A stretch of 6,727 nucleotides of DNA from Deltaproteobacteria bacterium (GTDB taxonomy: Bacteria > Desulfobacterota > Desulfobacteria > Desulfobacterales > JAFDHS01): the NCBI GenBank assembly GCA_019308655.1, contig JAFDHS010000056.1, positions 1 through 6,727 of the forward strand, in the 5' to 3' direction. Every line of letters begins with the position of its first letter. The first letter of the stretch is position 1. A model generated the notes under the pieces. The model saw only the letters and a list, made by a program, of their open reading frames with translations. It was not told the DNA's origin and made no database searches. Positions 1 to 5,482 of this stretch are shown one piece after another. Position numbers and translations under genes: made by a program.

Positions 1-141
1 ATTCATATCTTTCAGGTCGCTTGCGGCATTAAGTCGGTCTAAAATCCTCTCAAGTCTGTTAGCGTGTTCCGGTCTGATTCCTTTTTTACTGCCGGTATAG
101 AAAAAATCTTCTAACCCTTTATGTTTGAATGATTTTATCAT
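1..141 (-). CDS. higB: HigB-type toxin (RelE/ParE superfamily), N-terminal part, cut by the window edge
   Basis: Reading leftward from an ATG at 141-139 gives 47 codons open to the window edge, beginning MIKSFKHKGLEDFF and continuing with TGSKKGIRPEHANRLERIL. This matches my knowledge of the start of HigB plasmid-maintenance killer proteins (MIKSF-H-GL--FF-TGS--GI-P-HA-RL--IL-RL-AA). HigB toxins are ribosome-associated mRNA endonucleases of about 92 residues, so about half is visible. In higBA modules the toxin gene comes first and the HigA antitoxin, an HTH repressor, follows. HigA should therefore lie just left of the window. The start is fixed by the family N-terminus and by a promoter ending immediately before it. 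No Shine-Dalgarno sequence is visible and none would fit if the transcript begins near 142. Family assignment is confident; activity cannot be judged because the C-terminal half is missing. Confidence 0.85.
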   Translation of the reverse strand, partial: MIKSFKHKGLEDFFYTGSKKGIRPEHANRLERILDRLNAASDLKDMN

Positions 142-148
142 ATAAATA

Positions 149-177
149 AATATAACCTGTTGGGTTACACGGATCAA
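149..177 (-). promoter_or_regulatory. higB promoter with near-leaderless start
   Basis: On the minus strand a -35 box TTGATC (177-172) and a -10 box TATATT (154-149) are separated by exactly 17 bp. Each box is close to the sigma-70 consensus. Transcription would be expected to start about 6-7 bases after the -10 box, near 142, which is next to the higB ATG at 141. This suggests a leaderless or nearly leaderless mRNA. The boxes and spacing are seen directly; the transcript start is inferred. Confidence 0.65.
153..167. promoter_or_regulatory. Palindromic operator, probable HigA site
   Basis: TAACC-TGTTG-GGTTA is a perfect 5+5 bp inverted repeat with a 5-bp centre. It fills the spacer of the higB promoter and overlaps the -10 box by two bases. 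A repressor bound here would block RNA polymerase. HigA antitoxins are HTH dimers that autorepress their own operon at short palindromes containing TAAC/GTTA half-sites, so HigA is the natural candidate. The palindrome and its position are directly visible; the ligand is inferred. Confidence 0.55.
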
Positions 178-210
178 TAATTTTATTTGCAGCGATGTAT
201 TTTTTATCGC

Positions 211-230
211 TCCCATGCTGAAGCATGGGA
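211..230. repeat. REP-like hairpin between the divergent TA modules
   Basis: TCCCATGCT-GA-AGCATGGGA is a perfect 9-bp inverted repeat with a 2-base centre, which would fold as an 8-bp stem with a TGAA tetraloop. It resembles the dispersed palindromes of the form TTCCCA-GC...GC-TGGGAA seen in many proteobacteria and often linked to REP-associated tyrosine transposases. There is no U-run on either side, so it is not a typical intrinsic terminator. Multicopy status in this genome is inferred by resemblance only. Confidence 0.5.
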
Positions 231-292
231 ATGCATACGCTGCCTTTAACCGCTTGATATTATGCTACTGAGCTTATAGTCAAAAAAGTCAC

Positions 293-321
293 TTGACCAA
301 CAAGAAATTAAGACCTAAAAT
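293..321 (+). promoter_or_regulatory. Promoter of the relBE-type operon
   Basis: TTGACC (293-298) and TAAAAT (316-321) are spaced by 17 bp and match sigma-70 consensus well. The expected start near 328 leaves a leader of about 42 bases before the antitoxin ATG. A short GTCA-CT-TGAC palindrome (288-297) overlaps the -35 box. CTAAA/TTTAG arms (315-319, 332-336) flank the presumed start site, so both are possible autoregulatory sites for the antitoxin-toxin complex. The promoter is well supported; the operator assignments are tentative. Confidence 0.6.
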
Positions 322-369
322 ATAACCATAATTTAGTCCTGATATTAATCTTAAATTAAGGTTCATAAT

Positions 370-621
370 ATGAAAGCCGTTTTAGCAAGCTGCTCAGCGA
401 GCATATCTGAACTAAAAAAGAATCCGAGTGCCCTGATTGATCAGGCCGAGGGTGAACCTGTTGCTATCCTCAACCATAATAAGCCTACAGCATATCTTGT
501 TCCTGCGGAAACTTACGAACGGCTTATGGAAAAACTTGAAGACTATCAACTGGGTTTAATTGTAAAAGACAGGCAAAACGAAAAGATCTCCGCCATCGAA
601 GTGGATATTGATGAATTATAA
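370..621 (+). CDS. relB: RelB/StbD-type antitoxin (Phd/YefM fold)
   Basis: This 83-residue protein is the antitoxin half of a type II toxin-antitoxin pair. The N-terminal part (residues about 7-50) reads SASISELKKNP, then EGEPVAILNHNKPTAYLVP and ETYE. This is the typical DNA-binding dimerisation domain of Phd/YefM antitoxins that pair with RelE-like toxins (StbD/StbE type). The acidic C-terminal tail (EVDIDEL) is the usual toxin-neutralising segment. The ATG is preceded by AAGG (358-361) at an 8-base spacing, and a good promoter lies upstream. Its 3' end overlaps the toxin gene by 11 bases, so the two are probably translationally coupled. Known family behaviour: it binds and inhibits the toxin, represses the operon and is degraded under stress. 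The name relB is used loosely, because the fold is Phd/YefM and not classic RelB. Confidence 0.88.
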   Translation: MKAVLASCSASISELKKNPSALIDQAEGEPVAILNHNKPTAYLVPAETYERLMEKLEDYQLGLIVKDRQNEKISAIEVDIDEL

Positions 622-904
622 ACTTAAATTCCTTCCCACGGTCCTTAAGGAGTGGAAAAAGCTCGATGCCTTCATTCAATTACAATTAAAAAAGAAATTA
701 AAAGAACGCCTGAAAGAGCCGCATAATAAACCAAGTCAGCTTTCAGGCTTTGAAAATCATTATAAAATAAAATTAAGGGCAAGCGGTTATCGATTGGTTT
801 ATGAAGTGATCGACCAGGAAATATGTGTGTTGGTTATTGCGGTTGGGAAAAGGGACAAAAATGCAGTCTACCAACAAGCCCGCCATCGAACAAAAAAACA
901 ATAA
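611..904 (+). CDS. relE: RelE-family mRNA interferase toxin
   Basis: This 97-residue protein is a RelE toxin, a ribosome-dependent endonuclease that cuts mRNA in the A site. It shows LKEWKKLD near residues 12-19, YKIKLR at 51-56, GYRLVYEV at 59-66 and VGKRDKNAVY at 78-87. The residues important in E. coli RelE (K52, K54, R61, R81, Y87) all occur at the same numbers when translation starts at ATG 611. This supports that start over the in-frame TTG three bases earlier. The gene overlaps the antitoxin by 11 bases, and the sequence before it (GAAGTGG, 598-604) is only a weak ribosome site, as expected for coupled translation. With every key residue kept, the toxin is probably functional. Only the basic C-terminal tail (RHRTKKQ) looks variable. 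Confidence 0.92.
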   Translation: MNYKLKFLPTVLKEWKKLDAFIQLQLKKKLKERLKEPHNKPSQLSGFENHYKIKLRASGYRLVYEVIDQEICVLVIAVGKRDKNAVYQQARHRTKKQ

Positions 905-980
905 AAAGGACTATCGGGACAGGGATGCCAAGGGCTCAGCCCCCCTTCCACCCACCGGACGAACGAATGGGTCACGTATC

Positions 981-998
981 CCCGTTTGACCGGGTTTT
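981..998 (+). terminator. Possible weak terminator after the relBE pair
   Basis: CCCG-TTTGAC-CGGG followed by TTTT could form a 4-bp GC-only stem with a 6-base loop and a short U-run. It lies 76 bases after the relE stop. The stem is short, so this is a weak candidate. I see no coding potential from 905 to 1107, only this hairpin, a G+C-rich patch at 932-947 and a T-rich stretch at 1028-1060. Confidence 0.3.
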
Positions 999-1107
999 AA
1001 TGAATGTATTCGATTTTCCGGACCATGATTTCTTTATTCTTCTGTTTCTGTTTTTCCTTCATTGAGTCTTGTTGAACAATGTCAGCCGGTATGATAGATT
1101 TATATTC

Positions 1108-1506
1108 ATGGATCAAATCACCAATCCCCATGACAAATTTTTTAAAGAGGTTTTTACGCGAAGGCCTGCTGTCAATGCGGCTCCTGAAGGTCATATCAGT
1201 TATGATGACCTCAAGACGGCCGTAAACCAGGCATTACCCCATCAAGGAGGTGAGATCTTGCCCACGATAGCGGAGTCATTAAAAGAACAGGGAATGCAGC
1301 AGGAAATACAACAGGGTATCCTTCAGGATGCAAGGGAAGCTTTGATTGATATTCTGGAAGTACGGTTTGAGGTTATTTCCCCGCCAATGGTGAAAATATT
1401 AAATGACATCAATGATTCTTCCATTTTAAAGATCCTTCGCAGGAAAGCTGTAAAAGTAAAGAGCCTTGACGAATTTGGCCGGGTTATTGATTTTATCATG
1501 AAATAG
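1108..1506 (+). pseudogene. Internally deleted Rpn-family (PDDEXK_2) nuclease/putative transposase
   Basis: The reading frame from ATG 1108 begins MDQITNPHDKFFKEVF, the hallmark start of Rpn (recombination-promoting nuclease, putative transposase) proteins. It then jumps within about 15 codons to the family's C-terminal region: a helical stretch (DDLKTAVNQALP), the glutamine-rich GMQQEIQQGI linker and the tail ILRRKAVKVKSLDEF ending in DFIMK. Intact members are around 300 residues; only about 133 remain, and the central PDDEXK catalytic domain is missing. The frame is open throughout, so the loss looks like one in-frame deletion with its junction near 1160-1195. The frame also extends upstream to an alternative start at 1069, but the family N-terminus argues for 1108. 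No clear ribosome site precedes it. It may be non-functional, or make a short helical protein without nuclease activity. Confidence 0.7.
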
Positions 1507-1812
1507 TCTGTTGTTTTTGTTTGGTTTTCTCGTTTCCACGCAGGAGAGTCGGAACGATTGCTATAAAAACTTCTAATTAAAATCATAAATCAAGGTTTGA
1601 CCCCAAGTGCCGCTGATGCTTAGATCAAAGAGATACCATATTGTGATCCGGAAAATTCCCAACGATATCACGCCCAAAAACAGGCTGCTCATGGAAGAAT
1701 ATTTAAAGAAAAGATTGGGGTCAAACCAAGCGTTCACAAAGTGCAGCCACGAATATAAGAGCACCGAACCTGGCAGTTCAGTAGACAGCCAGGGCCGTGC
1801 CACTTTCAAAAT
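1507..1812. other. 306-bp intergenic spacer with a MITE-like element
   Basis: This spacer lies between the Rpn remnant and the TPR membrane gene. It contains the 13-bp inverted repeat pair listed separately and no gene I can support. A minus-strand frame through it encodes one hydrophobic stretch (about 1632-1700) that could be a scrap of a membrane protein. It has no recognisable family, start signal or partner. No convincing promoter for the gene at 1813 could be picked out, although one must lie here or farther upstream. Confidence 0.5.
1594..1727. mobile_element. 134-bp segment bounded by 13-bp perfect inverted repeats (MITE-like)
   Basis: GGTTTGACCCCAA at 1594-1606 is the exact reverse complement of TTGGGGTCAAACC at 1715-1727. 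The enclosed 108 bp has no credible gene. The left flank, reading ATCATAAATCAAGG into the repeat, resembles sequences I associate with the edges of REP-associated tyrosine transposase (RAYT, IS200-like) genes in deltaproteobacteria. The inverted repeat is directly visible; its mobile origin is inferred. No convincing target-site duplication was found beyond a flanking AA on each side. Confidence 0.4.
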
Positions 1813-2493
1813 ATGAATATACCCTGGACATACTATTTGGAATATTGGTTCAAGAATTCTATGCTGGCTTTAGCTACAGGATTTTTGATTACATTTTTAA
1901 TCCCACCGTTGTTTGCAGCCGTACCACTTTTCGGCATATTCGTTTGCCTGATCTATCAAGTGATTCTTTATCGTCATTTTTGGGGAAAAAGAAGGGGTGA
2001 ATTTGAATTTTTTTCCAAGGAAAATCTTATTAAGAAAAATATAAATTCCATACTCAAGCAATATCTGGGCAGAGATGAATTGGTACGTTTTAAAGTTGAA
2101 CGGTTTAACAATATTGTCAAATATGGATGGGACGTATATGAAAAGCTAATGAAAAATACAAATGCCCAAAAAGAAGAATTTCGATATTATATAAACATGA
2201 TGGCTGCTGATTTTTCACGAAAGGAAGGCGATCTCAAAAAAGAGCGGAATTATTTGTTAAAAACCGTATCATCATTCTCTGATGATTTGGTAGGCAATTA
2301 TAGACTTGCCGTTGCTTATGAAAAAGAAGGACGGTCAAAAGAATCAATTAAACACTATAGAACGGCCTTGGAGAATTCATCCATTGACTCATCTGAACTT
2401 AAAGAGTTTATACAAAATCAAATTATAAGAGTAATGGAAAAAGGCCCAAGGAAAAACCCTCCTGTACCAACATTAAAGTTCATGACATGGTAA
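1813..2493 (+). CDS. Two-helix membrane protein with C-terminal TPR-like domain, unknown function
   Basis: I do not recognise a named family for this 226-residue protein. Two hydrophobic helices form a hairpin at about residues 17-36 and 37-53 (ALATGFLITFL, then VPLFGIFVCLIYQVILY). The basic stretch RHFWGKRRGEF follows and should be cytoplasmic by the positive-inside rule. The rest is charged and helical, with a TPR-like unit at about 156-190 (GNYRLAVAYEKEGRSKESIKHYRTALE), suggesting a protein-binding cytoplasmic domain. The tail is proline-rich (KNPPVPTLKFMTW). The first ATG was chosen because it keeps both helices; no good ribosome site is visible, and Met17 is an alternative. The stop overlaps the start of the AI-2E permease gene by 7 bases, implying co-transcription and coupled translation. 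A role as partner or assembly factor of that permease is an inference from position only. Confidence 0.75.
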   Translation: MNIPWTYYLEYWFKNSMLALATGFLITFLIPPLFAAVPLFGIFVCLIYQVILYRHFWGKRRGEFEFFSKENLIKKNINSILKQYLGRDELVRFKVERFNNIVKYGWDVYEKLMKNTNAQKEEFRYYINMMAADFSRKEGDLKKERNYLLKTVSSFSDDLVGNYRLAVAYEKEGRSKESIKHYRTALENSSIDSSELKEFIQNQIIRVMEKGPRKNPPVPTLKFMTW

Positions 2494-3557
2494 ACCCAAA
2501 AAAAATGAACAAAGAAAATGTCAATAAATTATTTTTACTGCTGATTGTTGTCCTCATCTCATCCATTTTTTTATCAATGATTCAGCACTTTTTAATGGCG
2601 ATCTTTCTTGCCGGTATTTTTTCCGCTTTGGTCCAACCCTTATATGGTCGCTTTAACAAATGGTTTGGCGGACGTCGGGTACTATCTTCCTTTGCGACGC
2701 TTTTTTTAATCATCTTTCTGATCCTGTTGCCCCTGAGCCTCTTTTTAGGGATTATTACTGCAGAAGCTATCAAAGTAGGACAATCGGTTACCCCTTGGGT
2801 CCAGAAACAGCTATCCGAGCCGGACGTACTTTCCAATTTTTTAAAATCCCTTCCCTTTTATGATCAGATCGAGCCTTATCGAGGAATGATTTTTCAAAAA
2901 GCCGGTGAAATTGTTGGTATTATTAGTAAATTTTTAATACAAAGCCTATCGTCGGCCACCAGAGGAACAGCAAACTTTTTATTTGTGATCTGCATTTTTT
3001 TATATACGGTTTTCTTTTTTCTCATGGATGGGGAAAAGCTGATTGCAAAGATCCTTTACTACCTTCCCCTTAAAGAGAAGGACGAGCGACTGTTATTGGA
3101 TAAGTTTATCTCGGTAACCCGGGCCACACTCAAGGGCACCGCCGTGATCGGGATATTACAGGGCGGTATGGCAGGTATTGCCTTTGCGGCCGTGGGCATA
3201 CAGAGTCCTGTTTTCTGGGGGACGGTTATGGCTGTGCTTTCAATCATTCCAGGCATAGGTACGGCGTTTATTTGGGGACCGGCTGCTATCATTCTGATTG
3301 CAGGCGGCGCCTATGCCAAAGGAATCGGCCTTGCGCTTTTTTGCGCTCTTGTCGTCGGCAGTATTGATAATTTTCTGCGTCCCCGCCTGGTGGGTAAAGA
3401 CACTCAGATGCACGAGCTGATGATTTTTTTCGGAACATTAGGGGGAATTATTTTGTTCGGTCCGGTCGGGTTCGTCGTCGGGCCTATCGTAGCCGCGCTT
3501 TTCGTGACGGTATGGGAAATTTACGGGGTCGTATTTAAAGATATATTATCCGGCTGA
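2487..3557 (+). CDS. AI-2E family (PF01594, UPF0118) transporter/permease
   Basis: This 356-residue polytopic inner-membrane protein has the architecture of the AI-2E exporter superfamily. There are N-terminal helices at about 14-50 and 66-92, and an amphipathic middle region (about 93-150). Further helices lie at about 162-182 and 216-345. The conserved C-terminal signature GSIDNFLRPRLVG is at residues 291-303, followed by a glycine-rich helix pair (FGTLGGIILFGPVGFVVGPIVAAL). Family members include TqsA, linked to autoinducer-2 export, and PerM- or sodium/proton-antiporter-like proteins, so the substrate cannot be read from sequence. Length is normal. The start at 2487 overlaps the preceding TPR gene by 7 bases; an in-frame ATG at 2505 is the alternative. 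Neither has a strong ribosome site, which fits coupled translation. Confidence 0.92.
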   Translation: MVNPKKMNKENVNKLFLLLIVVLISSIFLSMIQHFLMAIFLAGIFSALVQPLYGRFNKWFGGRRVLSSFATLFLIIFLILLPLSLFLGIITAEAIKVGQSVTPWVQKQLSEPDVLSNFLKSLPFYDQIEPYRGMIFQKAGEIVGIISKFLIQSLSSATRGTANFLFVICIFLYTVFFFLMDGEKLIAKILYYLPLKEKDERLLLDKFISVTRATLKGTAVIGILQGGMAGIAFAAVGIQSPVFWGTVMAVLSIIPGIGTAFIWGPAAIILIAGGAYAKGIGLALFCALVVGSIDNFLRPRLVGKDTQMHELMIFFGTLGGIILFGPVGFVVGPIVAALFVTVWEIYGVVFKDILSG

Positions 3558-3652
3558 ATTTTTTCAAGGGCATTTTGGCAGCCATTATTATGACTGGGTT
3601 TTAATCCCCTTCCCAAGTTCTTTTCATCTCTCCAACAGATAACCTGCTGTCG

Positions 3653-5206
3653 ATGACTGAAAACAAGATCATTTTAATATATCCTCCCGTTGCAAAACCC
3701 TGTGAACCTCCCGCCGGCATTGCAAAGCTTGCGGGTGTTTTGCAGCAGCACCGGATCGCTTTTACTGCCCTGGATGCTAATTTGGAAGCAATGCAGCATC
3801 TTTTGAATTCCCCTGTCCGGGAGTCGGACACCTGGACGCGGCGGGCCTGTCGTAACCTGAAAACCAATCTGGAAACACTGACAGGGAGACCTGGGTTTGA
3901 GAATATGGACCGTTACAAACGGGCGGTTTCGGACCTTAACCGCATTGTTTATACGGTTGCCCGGCCGAAAGGGGTACAAATGGGTCTGGCCAATTATCAG
4001 GATGAGCATCTTTCGCCCATGCGGAGCCAGGACCTGATCAAGGCCGCCGAAATCCCGGAGCAAAACATTTTTTTTCCCTATTTCAGCCGGAGACTTTCCG
4101 GGCTTGTGGAAAAAGAAAACCCTGATGTTGTGGGGTTTTCTCTGAATTATCTCAGTCAGGCGCTGACCACCTTTGCCATGGCCGGATATTTAAAGCGGAT
4201 CAGCCCGGAAACGTGCATTATCGTCGGCGGCGGCCTGGTAACGTCCTGGATGAGAGCACCTGATTGGCAGAACCCCTTTGAAGGCCTGTTCGATCACATG
4301 GTGGCGGGAGCCGGGGAAGCAGCCCTGCTTGATATTTTGGGCATACCCATGGATTGCCCCTACGGCATCCCCGACTATGACCATTTTTCTTCAAATTCTT
4401 ACCTGTCTCCCGGATTTATACTCCCCTATAGCGCGTCCAGCGGCTGTTACTGGAACCGCTGCTCCTTTTGTCCGGAACGGGCTGAGAAAAATCCCTACAA
4501 ACCGGTGCCGGTGCCGCTGGTCATCAAGGACCTTCATGCCCTTTCGGCAAGGACAAGGCCCGTGCTCATCCATCTGCTTGACAATGCCGTGAGTCCGAAA
4601 CTCATGAAAGCGATAATAAAAAATCCACCGGGTCCTCCCTGGTACGGCTTTGCCAGGGTCACTTCTCACCTGACGGACCTAAATTTTTGCAGGGCCTTGA
4701 AAGAATCCGGCTGTCTGATGCTCAAGCTAGGCCTGGAATCCGGGGACCAGAAGGTCCTTGACAGTATGGATAAGGGCATTGATCTTAAAATGGTCGCAGC
4801 GGCCCTGAACACCCTTAAAAAAGCCGGGATTGCCACCTATGTGTATCTGCTTTTCGGTACTGCGGCGGAAACGCGGGTCGAGGCGGAAAAGACCCTGAAG
4901 TTTACCGCAGACCACAGCGACAGGATCGGGTTTCTCAACCTTGCTGTTTTTAACCTGCCGGCCTATGGGCCTGAAGTGCAAAATCTCAACACCTCTGATT
5001 TTTATGATGGGGATCTTTCATTGTATCGAAATTTTGAACATCCCAGGGGATGGCATCGGCATCGGGTACGCCGGTTTCTGGACAGGGAATTTAAGCGGCA
5101 CCCGGCCATTGCGCCGATTTTAAGAAGAGACCCGCCGATTTTTACCTCCAACCATGCCCCATTCTTTATCAAAACCAGTCGGGAAACCTGTTCCTTGCAA
5201 AAATAA
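3653..5206 (+). CDS. B12-binding-like radical SAM protein with CX4CX2C cluster motif, substrate unknown
   Basis: This 517-residue protein has the two-part layout of class B-like radical SAM enzymes. The N-terminal Rossmann-like region starts IILIYPPVAKPCEPPAGIAKLAG and continues to VVGFSLNYLSQA and IIVGGGLVTSW (about 4-200). This resembles a B12-binding fold, but I do not see the DXHXXG motif of proteins that ligate cobalt through histidine, so cobalamin binding is doubtful. The radical SAM core follows (about 255-450). Its cluster cysteines are C265, C270 and C273 (GCYWNRCSFC), and GLESG at 360-364 is typical of the SAM-binding barrel. One extra residue sits between the first two cysteines compared with CX3CX2C. 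The basic C-terminal region (about 455-517) has no motif I recognise. The enzyme should use a [4Fe-4S] cluster and S-adenosylmethionine for radical chemistry, but its substrate is unknown. Neighbours do not reveal a pathway. ATG 3653 lacks a clear ribosome site but gives a family-like N-terminus. Confidence 0.85.
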   Translation: MTENKIILIYPPVAKPCEPPAGIAKLAGVLQQHRIAFTALDANLEAMQHLLNSPVRESDTWTRRACRNLKTNLETLTGRPGFENMDRYKRAVSDLNRIVYTVARPKGVQMGLANYQDEHLSPMRSQDLIKAAEIPEQNIFFPYFSRRLSGLVEKENPDVVGFSLNYLSQALTTFAMAGYLKRISPETCIIVGGGLVTSWMRAPDWQNPFEGLFDHMVAGAGEAALLDILGIPMDCPYGIPDYDHFSSNSYLSPGFILPYSASSGCYWNRCSFCPERAEKNPYKPVPVPLVIKDLHALSARTRPVLIHLLDNAVSPKLMKAIIKNPPGPPWYGFARVTSHLTDLNFCRALKESGCLMLKLGLESGDQKVLDSMDKGIDLKMVAAALNTLKKAGIATYVYLLFGTAAETRVEAEKTLKFTADHSDRIGFLNLAVFNLPAYGPEVQNLNTSDFYDGDLSLYRNFEHPRGWHRHRVRRFLDREFKRHPAIAPILRRDPPIFTSNHAPFFIKTSRETCSLQK

Positions 5207-5233
5207 ACTTCATGCTATTACCAGGCCCAAAAA

Positions 5234-5356
5234 CTGATCAAAAAAATACAGCCCCCGGATCGGGTTTTTAGATGCCCCAATATAAGACCTAAGCAGTTAG
5301 CTCGGGCGGCCTCTGTGAAGCAGGAATTAGCCGTGTACAGATTGTACGCATGGTAA
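5234..5356 (+). pseudogene. Possible C-terminal remnant of an IS605 OrfB/TnpB-like gene
   Basis: Downstream of the radical SAM stop, and in the same frame, an open stretch without a start encodes KLIKKIQPPDRVF, later RPKQLARAASVKQELAVYR, then a stop at 5354-5356. The ARAASVKQE part resembles the extreme C-terminal tail of many IS1341/TnpB-type proteins (for example -GRAVSVKQE-). Nothing else of such a gene remains, so at most this is a scrap left after deletion or transposition. The match is short and from memory; it could be chance. Confidence 0.3.
5254..5269 (+). terminator. Possible intrinsic terminator of the radical SAM gene
   Basis: CCCG-GAT-CGGG followed directly by five T's can form a short GC-only hairpin with a U-run, 48 bases after the radical SAM stop codon. 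The 4-bp stem makes it weak. It is nonetheless the best candidate in the spacer for plus-strand transcription. Confidence 0.4.
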
Positions 5357-5410
5357 AATTCAGCACTGAAAAACGCAATATCGTGTGGTTTGAGTGGGAG
5401 AGGGGGGAAG

Positions 5411-5475
5411 AACAGTAAGCAGTGAACAGTGATTCTTCTGCTTTTCCTGCTCACTGTTCACTGTTTTCTGCTCAC
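5411..5475. repeat. Heptamer array forming a long inverted repeat
   Basis: The left arm is three tandem heptamers of the form ARCAGTR (AACAGTA, AGCAGTG, AACAGTG at 5411-5431). The right arm carries the same units in opposite orientation (5451-5475). The core is a perfect 13-bp stem, CAGTGAACAGTGA (5420-5432) against TCACTGTTCACTG (5451-5463). It extends to about 16 bp with one G-U pair, around an 18-base pyrimidine-rich loop. It begins 8 bases beyond the fdhA stop and lies between convergent genes, so it could act as a transcription barrier or mRNA-stabilising hairpin. Similar CAGTGAACAGTGA arrays are, to my knowledge, scattered between genes in deltaproteobacteria. Confidence 0.7.
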
Positions 5476-5482
5476 TATACAG

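Noticed and set aside
932..947. GGGCTCAGCCC hairpin-like patch after relE
   Set aside because: Short stem, tiny loop and no following U-run; likely chance in a G+C-rich patch.
823..1065. Plus-strand open frame of 80 codons overlapping the end of relE
   Set aside because: Its first third is relE in another frame and the rest is T-rich low-complexity sequence; no family resemblance or ribosome site.
997..1194. Minus-strand open frame of 65 codons antisense to the start of the Rpn remnant
   Set aside because: It mirrors the recognisable Rpn N-terminal codons on the plus strand and has no family signature of its own.
1573..1809. Minus-strand frame with one hydrophobic stretch in the 1507-1812 spacer
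   Set aside because: It runs through both inverted repeat arms, has no recognisable family and no promoter or ribosome site; probably chance or a decayed scrap.
3552..3583. GGCTG ... CAGCC inverted repeat after the AI-2E gene as a terminator
   Set aside because: A five-base stem with a 22-base loop and no U-run; too weak to call.
3575..3605. Possible promoter TTGGCA ... TTTAAT before the radical SAM gene
   Set aside because: The spacing is 18-19 bp depending on the chosen -10 box and the boxes match consensus poorly, so it is not reported as a feature.
4278..4592. Plus-strand 104-codon frame inside the radical SAM gene
   Set aside because: Out-of-frame shadow of a gene with clear domain motifs.
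5218..5454. Minus-strand frame of 78 codons in the convergent spacer
   Set aside because: It crosses the heptamer array and has no recognisable motif; the plus-strand TnpB-like tail explains the region better.
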